From assembly GCF_017591435.1 (NCBI RefSeq), contig NC_059294.1, positions 18,874,475 to 18,938,474 on the forward strand: a stretch of DNA of 64,000 nucleotides. The letters are read 5' to 3'. Below, in pieces: positions 21,490 through 33,571 of the stretch. How positions within the stretch are numbered: position 1 is the stretch's first letter; the number at the start of each line of letters is the position of its first letter. The translations under genes and the position numbers were made by a program. Origin of the DNA: Portunus trituberculatus (taxonomy: Eukaryota; Arthropoda; Malacostraca; Decapoda; Portunidae). The notes beneath the pieces were generated by a model, which did no database searches, was not told the DNA's origin, and was given only the letters and a program-made list of their open reading frames with translations.

Positions 21490-23589
21490 ATGGGACCCAA
21501 AATAAATAACGCCTCGGAGTCCCCCTCTGGGGAGGGGACCAAAAATGTCCCCAGGTTGGACACCTCTCCTGTTGAATACCACAAATGCCTTGACACCTCC
21601 CTCAACTTTTTCTACATTAACTTCTGCAACATTCGCAGTCTTAGATCTAATTTTCAATCTGTGGAACATCATCTCTCCTCTACTAAACCTCATCTTCTTT
21701 TCCTCACCAAAACACAGCTGTCTGAGGCAACTGACAGTAGCCCCTTCTCTGTTCCCTCCTACTTTCTCTATTCTCATTTTAATTCCAAAGCTGGATGTTG
21801 CGTCTATGTACGCAACTACTTAACTTACTCTCGTGCCCACGCTCTTGAGTCTTCCAAATTTTCCACCATCTGGCTACGACTTAACAGTCACTCTCAAACT
21901 AAATTCATCTGTGCTGTTTATCTCTCCCCTAACTCTTCTGACTATAGTAATTTCTTAGCCTACTTAACTTCTAAAGTGGAGCACATTCTGTCCCTCTACC
22001 CTTTCGCTGAGATTTCCATTCTTGGAGATTTCAATGTTCACCACCAGCTTTGGCTTTCCTCTCCCTTCACTGACCACCCTGGTGAACTAGCCTTCAACTT
22101 TGCTATCCTCCATGACCTAGAGCAACTGGTGCAACACCCTACTCGTATTCCTGACCGTCTTGGAGACACGCCCAACATTCTTGATCTCTTCCTCACCTCT
22201 AACCCTTCTGCTTATACTGTCGCCCTTTCATCTCCGTTGGGCTCCTCCGATCACAATCTTATTTCTGTATCTTGTCCTATTTTTCCAATCCCTCCGCAGG
22301 ATTCCCCAGAGCGAAGGTGCCTCTGGCGTTTTGCCTCTGCCAGTTGGGGGGACCTGAGGAAGTATTATGCTGATTTTCCTTGGAATGATCATTGCTTCTG
22401 TGTCAGAGACCCATCTCTTTGTGCTGAACGCATAACAGAGGTGTTAGTATCTGGCATGGAGGCGTACATTCCTCATCAGAACATCAAGAACAGAACAGAA
22501 GATTTGAAGAAAAGAAAAATTATAGTCACTTATGTTCCACCAAAGACTAATACATGGGGATCAGAAGAGCAAAAAGATATGCAAAGAGAGGCAATAAAGT
22601 GCCTAGATAACATGATAAGAAAAGATAGAAGAATACTCTTGGTTGGAGACTTTAACTGTAAAAAAATAAACTGGAGAGAGATGGAAGTAATGGAAAATGC
22701 TGGGCAGTGGAGTGAGAAAGTGTTACAGCTAACTATGGTTAATACAATGGACCAGTGGGTGGAGCAGTCCACAAGGTATGGGGGAGAAGAAGAACCATCG
22801 TTGCTTGACTTAGTCTTTACAAAGAAACCAGAGTCCCCTCCAATCATACAATACCTTAGTCCAATGGGGAAAAGTGATCATGTGACATTAGAGATACAAA
22901 TGCAGGAGAAAGACGAGATAAGTTACAGAGAGGATTATAAAGGAGAGAGATTAAATTATGCAATAGCGGATTTAGAAAAATTAAGGAGTTATTTTGCTGA
23001 TACTCAGTTGAGTGATATTATGTGCAGGAAGACTGTACAAGAGAAATATGATATATTCTTACAAAAATACTATGAAGGAGTAAAAAAGTTTGTTCCTGTT
23101 TATAAAGTTCAGAAAAAAATACATACATGGTACAATGCTAGATGCTTACAAGCAAAAACGGCAAAGGATAAAGTGTGGAAGAAACTTTTAAAGCAGGGAA
23201 ATGACTATAATAGTCGGCAGTACAAAGATACTAGAAATGAATATATTAGAGTAAGGAGAGAGGAAGAAAGAAAGTTTGAGAAAGATGTAGTGGATAAAAG
23301 CAAGGATAAACCAAAACTTTTCTACAAGTTTATAAATGGCAAAACAAAGAATAAGGAAACAATTGAAAAAATAATTAAAGAACGAAAGACATACCAAACA
23401 GAGAAAGAAATGTGTGAAATAATGAATGAAAGCTTCAAAACGGTATTCACTGAAGATGATTTCACAGAACCTAATAGGACATTGAATTGCCAAGGATTAC
23501 AGGAGATTGCAGTGCACAAAGATATTGGAAGATTACTGGACAGGATGGAAGTCATAAAAGCAATAGGGCCAGATGGTGTATCAGGCTGA
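21490..23589 (+). pseudogene. Chimeric double-endonuclease ORF (group C EN fused in frame to group D EN-RT)
   Basis: A single open frame of 699 codons from ATG (21490). Residues about 35-325 form a complete AP-type endonuclease of lineage C: FYINFCNIRSLRSNFQSVEH, LLFLTKTQL, VYLSPNSSDYS, ISILGDFNVHHQLWL, NILDLFLTSNP, GSSDHNLISV. At about residue 335 (nt ~22490) the frame passes without a break into the second half of a group D endonuclease (IIVTYVPPKTNTWG, ILLVGDFNCKKINW, LLDLVFTKKPE, GKSDHVTLEI). The EN-RT connector follows up to AIGPDGVSG, where TGA replaces the Trp codon found in sister copies (SGW). The frame continues after it at 23590. The frame also stays open upstream to 21304 without an ATG. 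Whether any product was made is unknown. Confidence 0.8.
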
Positions 23590-24976
23590 GTGTTAAAAGA
23601 ATGTAAAGAGCAAGTACTGAAGCCAATTTGGGAAATAATTAAAAGTTCAATAAAAGAAGGGAAAGTTTCACAAGAGTGGAAGAGAGCCAATGTAATACCG
23701 ATATTTAAAGGAGGTAAGGCAACTGAACCACTAAACTACAGACCAGTATCACTTGCAAGTGTCGTAGGGAAGTTATGTGAAATAATTATCAAAGAAAAGT
23801 GGGTTATATTTCTAGAAGAGGAACAAGTCATATCAAACAGACAATTTGGATTCAAGACAGGGCAGTCATGTGTATCAAATTTAATAAGTTTCTACTCCAG
23901 AGTTATTGCAGGACTTGAAAACAGAGATGGATGGGTAGACACAGTATACCTGTACATTAAAAAGGCATTTGATAAGGTCCCTCACGGAAGACTTCTTTGG
24001 AAACTAGAGAACATAGGAGGACTGCGTGAAACCTTGCTCGAATGGACAAGAGATTATTTGAAGGATAGGGAAATGAGAACTGTGATCAGAGATACATACT
24101 CATCTTGGAGTAGAGTAACTAGCGGAGTGCCACAAGGGTCAGTGTTAGCCCCCATCATGTTTCAAGTTTATGTAAACGACATTCACATTGGGATAAACAG
24201 CTATATGAATTTATTCGCTGATGATGCAAAGTTGCTAAAAGTTATCAAAACCAGAGAGGACTGTCTACTGTTACAGGAAGATTTAAACAAGATCTATGAA
24301 TGGAGCAAGAAGTGGAAATTGGAGTTTAATGCCAAGAAGTAAGAGAAGACCAGTATGGAACTATTTAATGGGACAAGAGCAAAAAACGAAGACAAATGAG
24401 GAAAAAGATCTTGGAGTGATCATACAAGAAAATCTGAGTCCTGATAAACACTTAAACAAGATATTTGGACTATCATATAAGATGTTGACTAATATAAGAG
24501 TGGCATTTCATTACATGGATAAAGATATGATTAAAAAATCATCACAAGCATGATACACCCAAGACTGGAATATGCAACAGTGGTATTGTCTCCGAGCTCT
24601 AAAAAAGATATAAGAAAACTGGAAAGGATACAGAAGATTGCTACAAAGATGGTGCTGGAATTAAAGGACCTCACATATGAAGAACAAATTAAAGAAATGG
24701 GACTGCCAACCTTACAGGATAGAAGAGAACGTGAGGACCTAATAACAATGTATAAGATAGTAAATGATATTGAAAAAAATAGACAAAGAAGACCTGGTGC
24801 TGTTGGTGGAAGGAGATGGAAGGACAAGAGGACATGAAAAGAAGATCAGGATGAGGCAGTGTGTGAAGGATGTTTGAAAATACAGTATTCCACACAGAAT
24901 GGTGGAAAAATGGAATGCATTGGATAAGGAAATTGTCACAGCACATAGTGTGCATAACTTTAAAGAAAAACTAGAT
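23590..24976 (+). pseudogene. Group D reverse transcriptase and post-RT region
   Basis: Continues the frame of the chimeric ORF after the TGA. 23590-24342 (about 250 codons) contains LNYRPVSLASVVGKLCEI, RQFGFKTGQSCVSNL, KKAFDKVPHGRLLWKL (motif A), TSGVPQGSVLAPIMFQVYVN (motif B) and LFADDAKLLKV (motif C, FADD). A deletion near 24340, where sister copies have 'HVMEMGKSKRRP', shifts the frame. Thumb and post-RT parts follow at 24296-24553 and 24550-24837 (MVLELKDLTYEEQIKEMGLP, RREREDLITMYKIVN). Apart from the stop and the shifts, key residues are intact. Confidence 0.82.
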
Positions 24977-25036
24977 AGATGGAGATATGGAGACAGGACA
25001 CTATGAGCCCTGCTCGAACCCTGTACAATACAACTA

Positions 25037-25859
25037 CAGTCCTTTCATCCAAAGAATCCAGGCCGAAACTGCTAGTTTGGTTGGCTGCCCTGCCCATCCC
25101 TGCCTCCACTAAACCTTCCCGACACTTAAACTTTCTTCAAGTACATTTATTTTTCTTCACCTAACTCAATAGATATACAAGTTTGTCAATTCTTTTTTAC
25201 ATCCACGGATAAAGCAGCCATTCTTGTGCTATATCGTTGTTTTAAATCATGCTAATGTAGAGAACCAAAGTATTTATGACATGAATAATATGATGATACG
25301 TGTTTTAATGTGTATGCAACACTATATATTTAATCTTTATGTGCAGTTATTATGAGGTTATCTTTAAAAATTAACTCGTCTCCTACGACATAAAATAAGC
25401 GCGTCGCCTCATCACCCGTCATATAGCCATATAAAATCTTAATTTTCTCGTTCATGTTACATTATATTAAAAATGTGAAAGCAGTCACCTTGCTCAATAT
25501 TTTATGTCGTAGGAGACGTGTTAATTTTTAAAGATAACCTCATAATAACTGCACATAAAGATCAAATATAAAGTGTTGCATACACATTAAAACACGTATC
25601 GTCATATTATTCATGTCATAAATACTTTGTTTCTCTACATTGGCATGATTTAAAACAACAATATAGCACAAGAAAGGCTGCTTTATCCTTGGATATAAAA
25701 GAAAAATGACAAACTTGTATATCTATTGAGTTAAGTGAAGAAAAATGAATGTACTTGGAAGAAAATTTAAGTGTCGGGAAGGTTTAGTAGTGGCGGGGGT
25801 GGGCATGGCTGCCAACCGAACTAGCAGTTTCGGCCTGGATTCTTTGGATGAATGGACTA
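25037..25859. mobile_element. 823-bp palindromic MITE (Tc1/mariner-like, TA target)
   Basis: Almost the whole element is one inverted repeat: arms 25037-25397 and 25498-25859 (about 361 bp each, highly similar) around a 100-bp unpaired centre. The ends read CAGTCCTTTCATCCAAAGAA and, complemented from the right, TAGTCCATTCATCCAAAGAA. TA is duplicated at 25035-25036 and 25860-25861. Removing the element and one TA restores the LINE tail (ACAACTA/GGTAAATAC), which proves the insertion. It has no coding capacity. Confidence 0.9.
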
Positions 25860-25939
25860 TAGGTAAATACAACTAGGTAAATACACACACATTTTGGCCT
25901 TACATGATGTATTGATGATGATAACATTTCTCTCATCAG

Positions 25940-26096
25940 GTCTTATTGGCAAGGGTTTCTCAAAATTAAGGCTTGCCATTGCCAAGCGAACAGATAAGCG
26001 GGTGCGACTCATGCTTGAAGTCATCAGTTCCATACGGGCAATCAAGATGTTTACTTGGGAGAAGCTCTTCATTGATATTTTGGAAGCTGCCAGGAA
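25940..26096 (+). CDS. ABCC4-like: ABCC4/MRP4-like transporter, sixth exon in window
   Basis: Encodes the second long cytosolic loop of membrane domain 1: LIGKGFSKLRLAIAKRTDKR, VRLMLEVISSIRAIKMFTWE, KLFIDILEAARK. The family signature 'K....D.R...M.E.I..IR.IK.YAWE..F' is strongly matched, with RVRLMLEVISSIRAIKMFTWEKLF lining the coupling helix that contacts the nucleotide-binding domain. Acceptor CTCATCAG, donor GGAA/GTATGT. The Ser codon is split on the left and a Lys codon on the right. It lies only 42 bp downstream of the (AC)n end of the chimeric LINE. Confidence 0.93.
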
Positions 26097-26178
26097 GTAT
26101 GTGTCATATATTTTGTTATTTAGTTTTTCATGTACAAAGGAAAATGTTTGACTTTTTGGACTAAGGAAGCGTTTTGAC

Positions 26179-26832
26179 CAGGGGTGTGGAGTCGGATTTT
26201 CAAAAGTCCGACTCCAACTCCGACTCCGACTCCAGTAAATTTAAATGTTGTGACTCTGACTCCGACTCCAGGAAATTTGAAGGTTGCGACTCTGACTCCG
26301 ACTCCGTTTTTTTTTTTTTTTTTTTTTTTCTGTACAACGATATAGTCTATTTTTGTTACATCAGGGATGGTAACCAAGGGAAAAGATTAAGCAAAAAGCT
26401 GGCTAGTTACCACACCTAAACAAGACGAAAGTTAAGAGAATCAATACTTGCATATTTTCAAGTCAATCCATAATAAAAGTGTATAATTATCATAAATTAA
26501 TAAAAATTATCCTTATATGTAATGCTTGATTGGACATATCCTCCACAAAGTCAATTTCTCCCAATTTGTAGGAATCTCCATGAAGTGGAATCTTTACTTG
26601 GAAAATTTATCAGGTAAAGGAGTCGGAGTCAATCATATTTTTACCGACTCCGACTCCGACTCCGACTCTGACTCCAATTCCGACTCTGATTCCGACTCCG
26701 GCCAAAAGTAGCTGACTCCTCGAGTCCGACTCCGACTCTGACTCCAATTCCGACTCTGACAACGACTGCGGCCAAAAGTAGCCGACTCCTCGACTCCTCG
26801 ACTCCGACTCTGACTCCGACTCCACACCCCTG
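26179..26832. mobile_element. hAT-type MITE built of GACTCC repeats
   Basis: A perfect 8-bp target duplication GTTTTGAC (26171-26178 and 26833-26840) encloses inverted ends CAGGGGTGTGGAGTCGG. CAGGG-type ends with 8-bp duplications are typical of hAT transposons. Both subterminal regions (26205-26305 and 26640-26828) are arrays of GACTCC/GACTCT hexamers, and a poly(T) tract lies at 26306-26328. The centre (26330-26620) is unique AT-rich DNA. Open frames here are artefacts of the hexamer repeat. Confidence 0.88.
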
Positions 26833-26840
26833 GTTTTGAC

Positions 26841-27309
26841 TTCTGGGATAGAAATTGATACTCATTAACTTATCATCATATATAGAATTAGCTTCCATTC
26901 TTGCTATGTCACTTTAATTGTAATCCTCTTAAAATTTTAAAATCTCTATGAATTGTTTTTGTTTAGTTTTGGCTTTCATAAATACTACTACAAGTACAGT
27001 ATAGGTAAAGTTAGTAAATTGCATCATGTATGAAGTTGTTCCTTTTGCTTATTTTGGTCTCATCAGATGCTTTGAAAAAAAAACAGTGAATCATCTTTCA
27101 TGGATTAACATTTTGTGCCCTTCATTAGAATGGTTGCACAACATATGTAAGTTTTACGTATTTTGAGATTCCTTAAGATGTCTAATTGGACTGCTTTTAG
27201 ATAAAACATGTTGGTAGTACATGCAAACTGTATAAAGGCATTGGAAATTTTCTCTGTATTTAGAGCACCTGTAGGATATTACAAAATCTTAAATGACAAA
27301 TCACTGGTC
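26841..27309. other. Intron sequence without recognisable features
   Basis: AT-rich intron of the ABC transporter gene; no gene or repeat recognised. Confidence 0.5.
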
Positions 27310-27313
27310 TTAA

Positions 27314-27518
27314 CTCCTTCAGTACCGTGATGCGTTTTTACATTCTTTCTGGTGACTATTTGGTGATATTTTACAGCTTCAAAAACTTATGTGGGGATTA
27401 AAATAGTGAAGACTGTGGCCATTAATCTTCTGACCTCCATAGACCCTTCCTAATGTCAATAAAATTACCCAATCGTACGAAAAAATCAAGGTAAAAATAC
27501 GTCCCAGTACTAAGGGGG
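27314..27518. mobile_element. piggyBac-type MITE (205 bp)
   Basis: Flanked by the TTAA tetranucleotide on both sides (27310-27313, 27519-27522), the target duplication typical of piggyBac. The inverted ends are similar: left CTCCTTCAGTACCGTGATGC, right complement CCCCCTTAGTACTGGGACG. It is too short to code. Confidence 0.72.
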
Positions 27519-27600
27519 TTAAGAGGGCCATTTGTCATTCACTTTGTCAGTGACATGCCATCCTGGATACAAGTGAGGAAGGCTTATAACAAAACAGTAC

Positions 27601-27630
27601 TGGATTCTAGGACCTTGGTCCTAGAATCCA
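27601..27630. repeat. Perfect 14-bp hairpin
   Basis: TGGATTCTAGGACC and its exact complement are separated by only TT. Function unknown; it may be the fused ends of a deleted inverted-repeat element. Confidence 0.6.
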
Positions 27631-28460
27631 ATAATGATTGGTGCCAAATGTCTGTATCAGTGGGGTCAGTGTCTTGGTACCAAATGAACAATGCTGGTGG
27701 TCAGTGATGTCAGTAACTTCCTTACTTGAAATTAATACATTCAAATACCAATGCTGATTAATTCCATTTCTTTTCACATCAGGCCCTTAAAACATAGTGT
27801 GCCAAATGCCACTGGTAAGAAAATTGAATTCAGTGTAGTGATGTGTAGGCCAAACCCTCTTCCATCTGAAGAGCAATTATGCATTACAATCAAAACTCCA
27901 CTCAAGTAGCGTGGTATCATCATCCACTTCACCACGATATTTCAGGTGCCTTCATTCTAGTTACAGCCATGCACTGTCTTTTTTTATCACTGTCTTTAAG
28001 TCTTACACTGTTTTATTTATGGCATTGATGATTTCAGCATTATTCTAACTTTATATAATATTTTAGTATGTGATTGGGTGAGTAAATTTAAGGAAAATGC
28101 AATAAATGAGAAATGCAAACAATGGCAACTGTTCCAAGCATTCCCTCGTCTCACTTTAACACTACTCTTTCCATTGCTGTTTGATTAGGGGATTTTCTTT
28201 ACCTTTTTGGCAATATGAGTGACTTTAATAATGAATGTACACCCTATTTTTGAAGTTTTGCTTTGTTTCAGGATGAGTAAAATGGAAGTCTTTAGACAGT
28301 TTTTGTTTTCTAATAAATATATAACATACATCAATTTAGATTTTATGAGCAGTTCCCATTGATATCTTTGGTGGGTTTGTTCATTATTATTTTCCAAGTT
28401 TATTATTTTCTAATCCATCAGTCAATTGCCATGATTTACCTGTCTCTTTCTAACTTGCAG
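27631..28460. other. Intron sequence without recognisable features
   Basis: AT-rich intron up to the acceptor of host exon 7. Short open frames (for example minus strand 28185-28397) show no domain. Confidence 0.5.
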
Positions 28461-28599
28461 GTATGAACTGAAAGAGATAAAAAGAAAGAGTGTGCTTCAA
28501 TCCGTGAATGCATCCATCTTCAATACACTGTCAAGATTAATTATTTTTCTTTGTCTGGTTACGTATGCAATGCTGGGCTTCCCATTTCAAGCAGAAAAG
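28461..28599 (+). CDS. ABCC4-like: ABCC4/MRP4-like transporter, seventh exon in window
   Basis: After one base completing Lys it encodes YELKEIKRKSVLQSVNASIF, then NTLSRLIIFLCLVTYAMLG and FPFQAEK. This is the elbow and transmembrane helix 5, with the hydrophobic run LIIFLCLVTYAMLG aligned to the family's 'KIIVFVTFTTYVLLG'. Acceptor CTTGCAG, donor AAG/GTGAAA, ending phase 0. No stops. Confidence 0.92.
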
Positions 28600-28797
28600 G
28601 TGAAACTAAGAGATTTGTTTGTATAAATGTGTTTGTATAAAATGATTAAGATGAAACAATTAAAGTATCAGTATCTGAATAATCAGAAGCAGAAATATAG
28701 GATGAATGTGCCTTATGCTAAACAACAGTCTTAGGAAGTCTGTGTGCTTTGATATTTGAAGTTTAAAGTTCAACAAATTTCTGGGAAGGTTTTTCAT

Positions 28798-28914
28798 TAT
28801 TTGTTTGTTTATTTATTTATTTATTTGTGTATTTGTTAATTAATCAATTAATTAATTGATTAATTAATTAATTAATTAATTTATTTATTTATTTATTTAT
28901 TTATTTATTAGTAC
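28798..28914. repeat. TTTA/TTAA low-complexity tract
   Basis: Runs of TTTG, TTTA, ATTA and TTTA; the ATTA part is self-complementary. Confidence 0.85.
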
Positions 28915-29186
28915 CATATTTTCCTCTATGTATTGCCCTTAGCCTTCTTACTTTCTACTTTTATTTCCATTGGCCAGTGCTGTGTTTGATTCCTTCAACC
29001 ACTCAACATTTTTTTTCCTTCACTTGATTTGAATGACCAAATATTTTTTTTTATGTACACATGCTCAATATTCATCATTTATTCTTTATACACTCTTTGT
29101 GCTTCTGAAGCAACCCATTTGAATTGCTTAGCTTCTTACCTAAACCATATTTGCATGTGATAATGGAATTATCTTCTAGATACCAC

Positions 29187-29189
<3 letters not shown>

Positions 29190-29263
<74 letters not shown>
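29190..29263. repeat. (AT)n microsatellite
   Basis: About 36 AT units directly before the group C LINE fragment. Confidence 0.95.
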
Positions 29264-29266
<3 letters not shown>

Positions 29267-30345
29267 GGCTACTGTTCTTCTCCTAAACCTATTAATAGTG
29301 GTGTTCCTCAGGGTTCTGTCCTGTCACCCACTCTCTTTCTATTATTCATTAATGACCTTCTTAACCAAACTTCTTGCCCTATCCACTCTTATGCTGATGA
29401 TACCACACTACATCTTTCCACGTTCTTTCAGAGACATCCAACACTTCAGGAAATTAACAGATCACGCGGGGACGCCACGGAACGCCTGACTTCCGATCTT
29501 CTAAAATTTCCGATTGGGGCAGAGAAAATCTAGTAGTTTTCAATGCCTCAAAAACTCAATTCCTCCATCTATCAACTCGACACAACCTTCCAGACAACTA
29601 TACCCTCTTCTTCAATGACACTTAACTGTCTCCCTCTTCCACAATGAATATCCTCGGTCTGTCCTTTGCTCATAATCTTAACTGGAAACTTCACATCTCA
29701 TCTCTTGCTAAAACAGCCTCTATGAAATTAGGTGTTCTGAGGCATCTCCGCCAGTTTTTCTTGTCCCTCCAACTGCTTATTCTGTATAAGGGCCTTATCC
29801 GTCCCTGTATGGAGTACTCTTCGCATGTTTGGGGGGGGGTTCCAGTCAAACAACTTTGCTTGATAGGGTGGAATCGAAAGCTCTTCATCTCATGAACTCC
29901 CCTCCTCTGACTAAATGTCTTCAGTCTCTTTCTCACCGCCGAAATGTTGCATCCCTTTCTATATTTTATCGCTATTTTCATGGTAACTGTTCTACTGATC
30001 TTGCTAACTGCATGCCTCCCCTCCTCCTGCAGCCACACTGCACAAGGCTTTCTTTTTCCTCTCATCCCTATTCTGTCCAACTCTCTAATGCAAGAGTTAA
30101 CCAGTATGCTCAATCATTCATCTCTTTCACTGGTAAACTCTGGAACTCCCTCCCTGCATCTGTATTTCCGAATTCCTACACCTTGTCTTCTTTTAAGAGG
30201 GAGGTATCGAGGCATTTGCTCTCCTAATTCTGGCTGACGGTTTTGGCACTTTTTGTACTCTTTGAAGAGCCAGCGCTCAAGTGGGCTTTTTTCTAACTTT
30301 TTTTTTTTTGCCCTTGGCTGGCCCTCATCCCTATGAAAAAAAAAA
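29264..30345 (+). mobile_element. Group C LINE, 5'-truncated, 3' end complete
   Basis: Begins at RT motif B (INSGVPQGSVLSPTLFLLFI, slightly shifted) and includes the YADD-type catalytic motif in the nucleotide sequence at about 29388-29400 (YADDTTLH), then frame breaks. The post-RT region is in two frames: 29644-29895 (MNILGLSFAHNLNWKLHISS, LGVLRHLRQF, YKGLIRPCMEYSSHVWGG) and 29829-30227 (TLLDRVESKALHLMNSPPL, RRNVASLSIFYRYFHG, FISFTGKLWNSLPASVF, REVSRHLLS, then stop). The 3' UTR ends in ATGAAAAAAAAAAAAA, a poly(A)-like end quite unlike the (AC)n ends of groups A-F. A distinct RT lineage; its exact clade is not resolved here. Confidence 0.82.
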
Positions 30346-30481
<136 letters not shown>

Positions 30482-30862
30482 TTTCTTTTCTTTTCTGCCC
30501 ATATCTTTTCATGTTCCTTGGAAATTTTGAGCATGTGTAGCACACAAGATAAATTTGTTAATTTTTGTTATGAAATTTATTAAAGAATTCTTTTTGCCAC
30601 TATTGCAAAGTTCTGTTTCAAATGCACATCAAAGAAAAGAACTGGAATATAACCATCTTTTTTTCTTTTGTTTGGTTTTCTGATACATTAAAAAGATGAA
30701 TTATTGCAAATTGTAGTATTTTGGTTTATTTATGTTTGAGACCTGAGTATTCAATGTGTAATGACAATCCAATTAGTGATGATGAATTAATGAAATGACC
30801 AGATGGTCATCTAATGTAAATTATATTTCACAGAAAGTTCATGGAATGAATATTTGTCACAG

Positions 30863-30973
30863 GTATATCTGACAGTTGCCCTAATCAACAGTGTTCAAAA
30901 TTCACTTACTGTTTACTTCCCTATGGCTATGATTGGAGTTGCAGAAGTTTATATGTCCTGTCTTAGATTACAG
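30863..30973 (+). CDS. ABCC4-like: ABCC4/MRP4-like transporter, eighth exon in window
   Basis: Encodes transmembrane helix 6 of membrane domain 1: VYLTVALINSVQNSLTVYFP, then MAMIGVAEVYMSCLRLQ. It matches the family pattern 'VFVA..L...VR......FP.AI..VSEA.VS..RIQ'. The conserved FP and the VAE...S..RLQ end are present. Phase 0 at both ends, 37 codons. Acceptor GTCACAG, donor CAG/GTATGT. Confidence 0.92.
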
Positions 30974-31215
30974 GTATGTTCTTAAATATAATTTATATCA
31001 TCCTTTGAAATCAATCACACATGAGATTTACAGTATACAATGAGGATACAGAATAAGTATGTTTGAATACATTATTTAGTTTTATTGATGAAATACAAAC
31101 ATACACAGTAGTATTTTTACTGTAGAAATAACATGTTATTGATATAACTTATCATTATTTATCAGTTCAATATCTCTCATTGTTGGTAACATTTTGATTG
31201 AATAATTTTTCTCAG

Positions 31216-31287
31216 AGTAAGCTGGAGATGGAGGAAAAAGATGTCACCGGATTTATTCAACATATAGAGCCTCATTCAAAACAAAAG
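31216..31287 (+). CDS. ABCC4-like: ABCC4/MRP4-like transporter, ninth exon in window
   Basis: A 24-codon exon encoding the linker between membrane domain 1 and nucleotide-binding domain 1: SKLEMEEKDVTGFIQHIEPH, then SKQK. Charged and low-hydrophobic, as expected for the 'L.DE' linker that precedes the A-loop region in ABCC proteins. Phase 0 at both ends, acceptor TTTCTCAG, donor AAG/GTAAGA. The next exon in the frame is 26 kb downstream. Linker conservation is weak, so the call rests on position, phase and splice sites. Confidence 0.78.
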
Positions 31288-31494
31288 GTAAGATTATTGA
31301 AGATAACTATTATACTGTAGTTCTGTTTAGGCTGAGTTAAAGATTATAGGGAAAGAGAATTTAATTTGTTAAAGAACAAGATTATTTAGTACAGTTGCAC
31401 ATAGATAACTGCATCATTAATTTTCACCTTCAGTACAGATACATGTACTTGCCAGCTTTATTAATGTGTTATATTGGAAAATCATAAACTTTCT

Positions 31495-31599
<105 letters not shown>

Positions 31600-31768
31600 T
31601 TGCATACACACACACACACGTGGTCGAAACAAGGTCAAGGTCGGACGGGCAGACCAACACTCCCCGTGATCAACTGATCCCAATTACCAAAGGTTGTGTT
31701 TACAGAGGCCTGGGCAAATGCGTGACTTGTGTGGCAATAGTCTCCAGAAACTACATTAAAAGGGCACC

Positions 31769-32900
<1,132 letters not shown>

Positions 32901-32945
32901 AGTGGATCAAGTGTAACTCTAAGTGATAAGGGTAAGAAACTAAAA

Positions 32946-33571
32946 ATGATGTATACGAACATAGATGTGATTCTATCAAGTAAATTAGAACTAAAAGATT
33001 ACATAAGGAAAGAAAAACCGGATATTGTATGCCTGGCCGAAACCAAATTAAATGAGACAATCAAAATAGGCATAGATAATAGATATAACGTATGGAGGAA
33101 AGACAGAGTGGGTAAAGGAGGAGGAGGAGTCGTGATAATGACAAGGAAAGAAAGGGTGGTAAACCATGTGGAATACGGGGAAGGAAAAGCAGAAGTACTG
33201 TATATTAAGATGCATATTAATAAAAAAGACATAACAATCATTGTAACATATGTGCCACCAAAAACGAATGCATGGACCAACCGAGAATATAAAGATATGA
33301 TAGATGACTCTATAAGGAGTCTAACGAGAGTCATTAAAGAAGGAGAAAAGTGATATTAGTAGGAGACTTCAACTGTAAAGACGTGGACTGGGAAAATTAT
33401 GAAAGTGGTATGGGGGAAGAAGCCTGGGGAGAAAGATTCCTAAACCTAATGATAGATAACATGATGGATCAAAAAGTAAAGGAAAACACAAAATTCAGAG
33501 GAAACGATGAGCCAGCAAGATTAGACCTGGTTTTTACAAGGGGTATACAAATGAATGATGATATAAGATAA
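32946..33571 (+). pseudogene. AP-type endonuclease of LINE A2
   Basis: 32946-33353 is open for 135 codons: MMYTNIDVILSSKLELKDYI (N-terminal Asn motif), PDIVCLAETKLNE (catalytic Glu), YNVWRKDRVGKGGGGVVI, IIVTYVPPKTNAW. One missing base shifts to 33350-33571: ILVGDFNCKDVDWENY, PARLDLVFTRG. The end of the domain (FGKSDHVILEM at about 33580-33610, catalytic SDH) follows after a stop at 33569. All catalytic motifs are present; two frame breaks inactivate it. Confidence 0.85.

Larger units (their letters stand above)
21264..25896 (+). mobile_element. Chimeric LINE: group C endonuclease joined to group D
   Basis: The first 1.2 kb (21264 to about 22490) is a pyrimidine-rich leader and complete endonuclease of the group C lineage. 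The rest (about 22490-25036 plus 25862-25896) is a purine-rich group D CR1-like element starting in the middle of its own endonuclease and running to the standard tail with (AC)n. The 5' end lies exactly at (AC)n like the non-chimeric copies, which favours insertion of one chimeric cDNA. An 823-bp MITE later split the tail motif. Confidence 0.8.

Noticed and set aside
21264..25896. LTR retrotransposon
   Set aside because: No long terminal repeats, protease, RNase H or integrase motifs; the endonuclease is AP-type and the RT is LINE-like.
26120..26898. DSDSDS or ESESES frames in the GACTCC region
   Set aside because: They arise from the hexamer repeats of the hAT-type MITE, not from a serine-rich protein.
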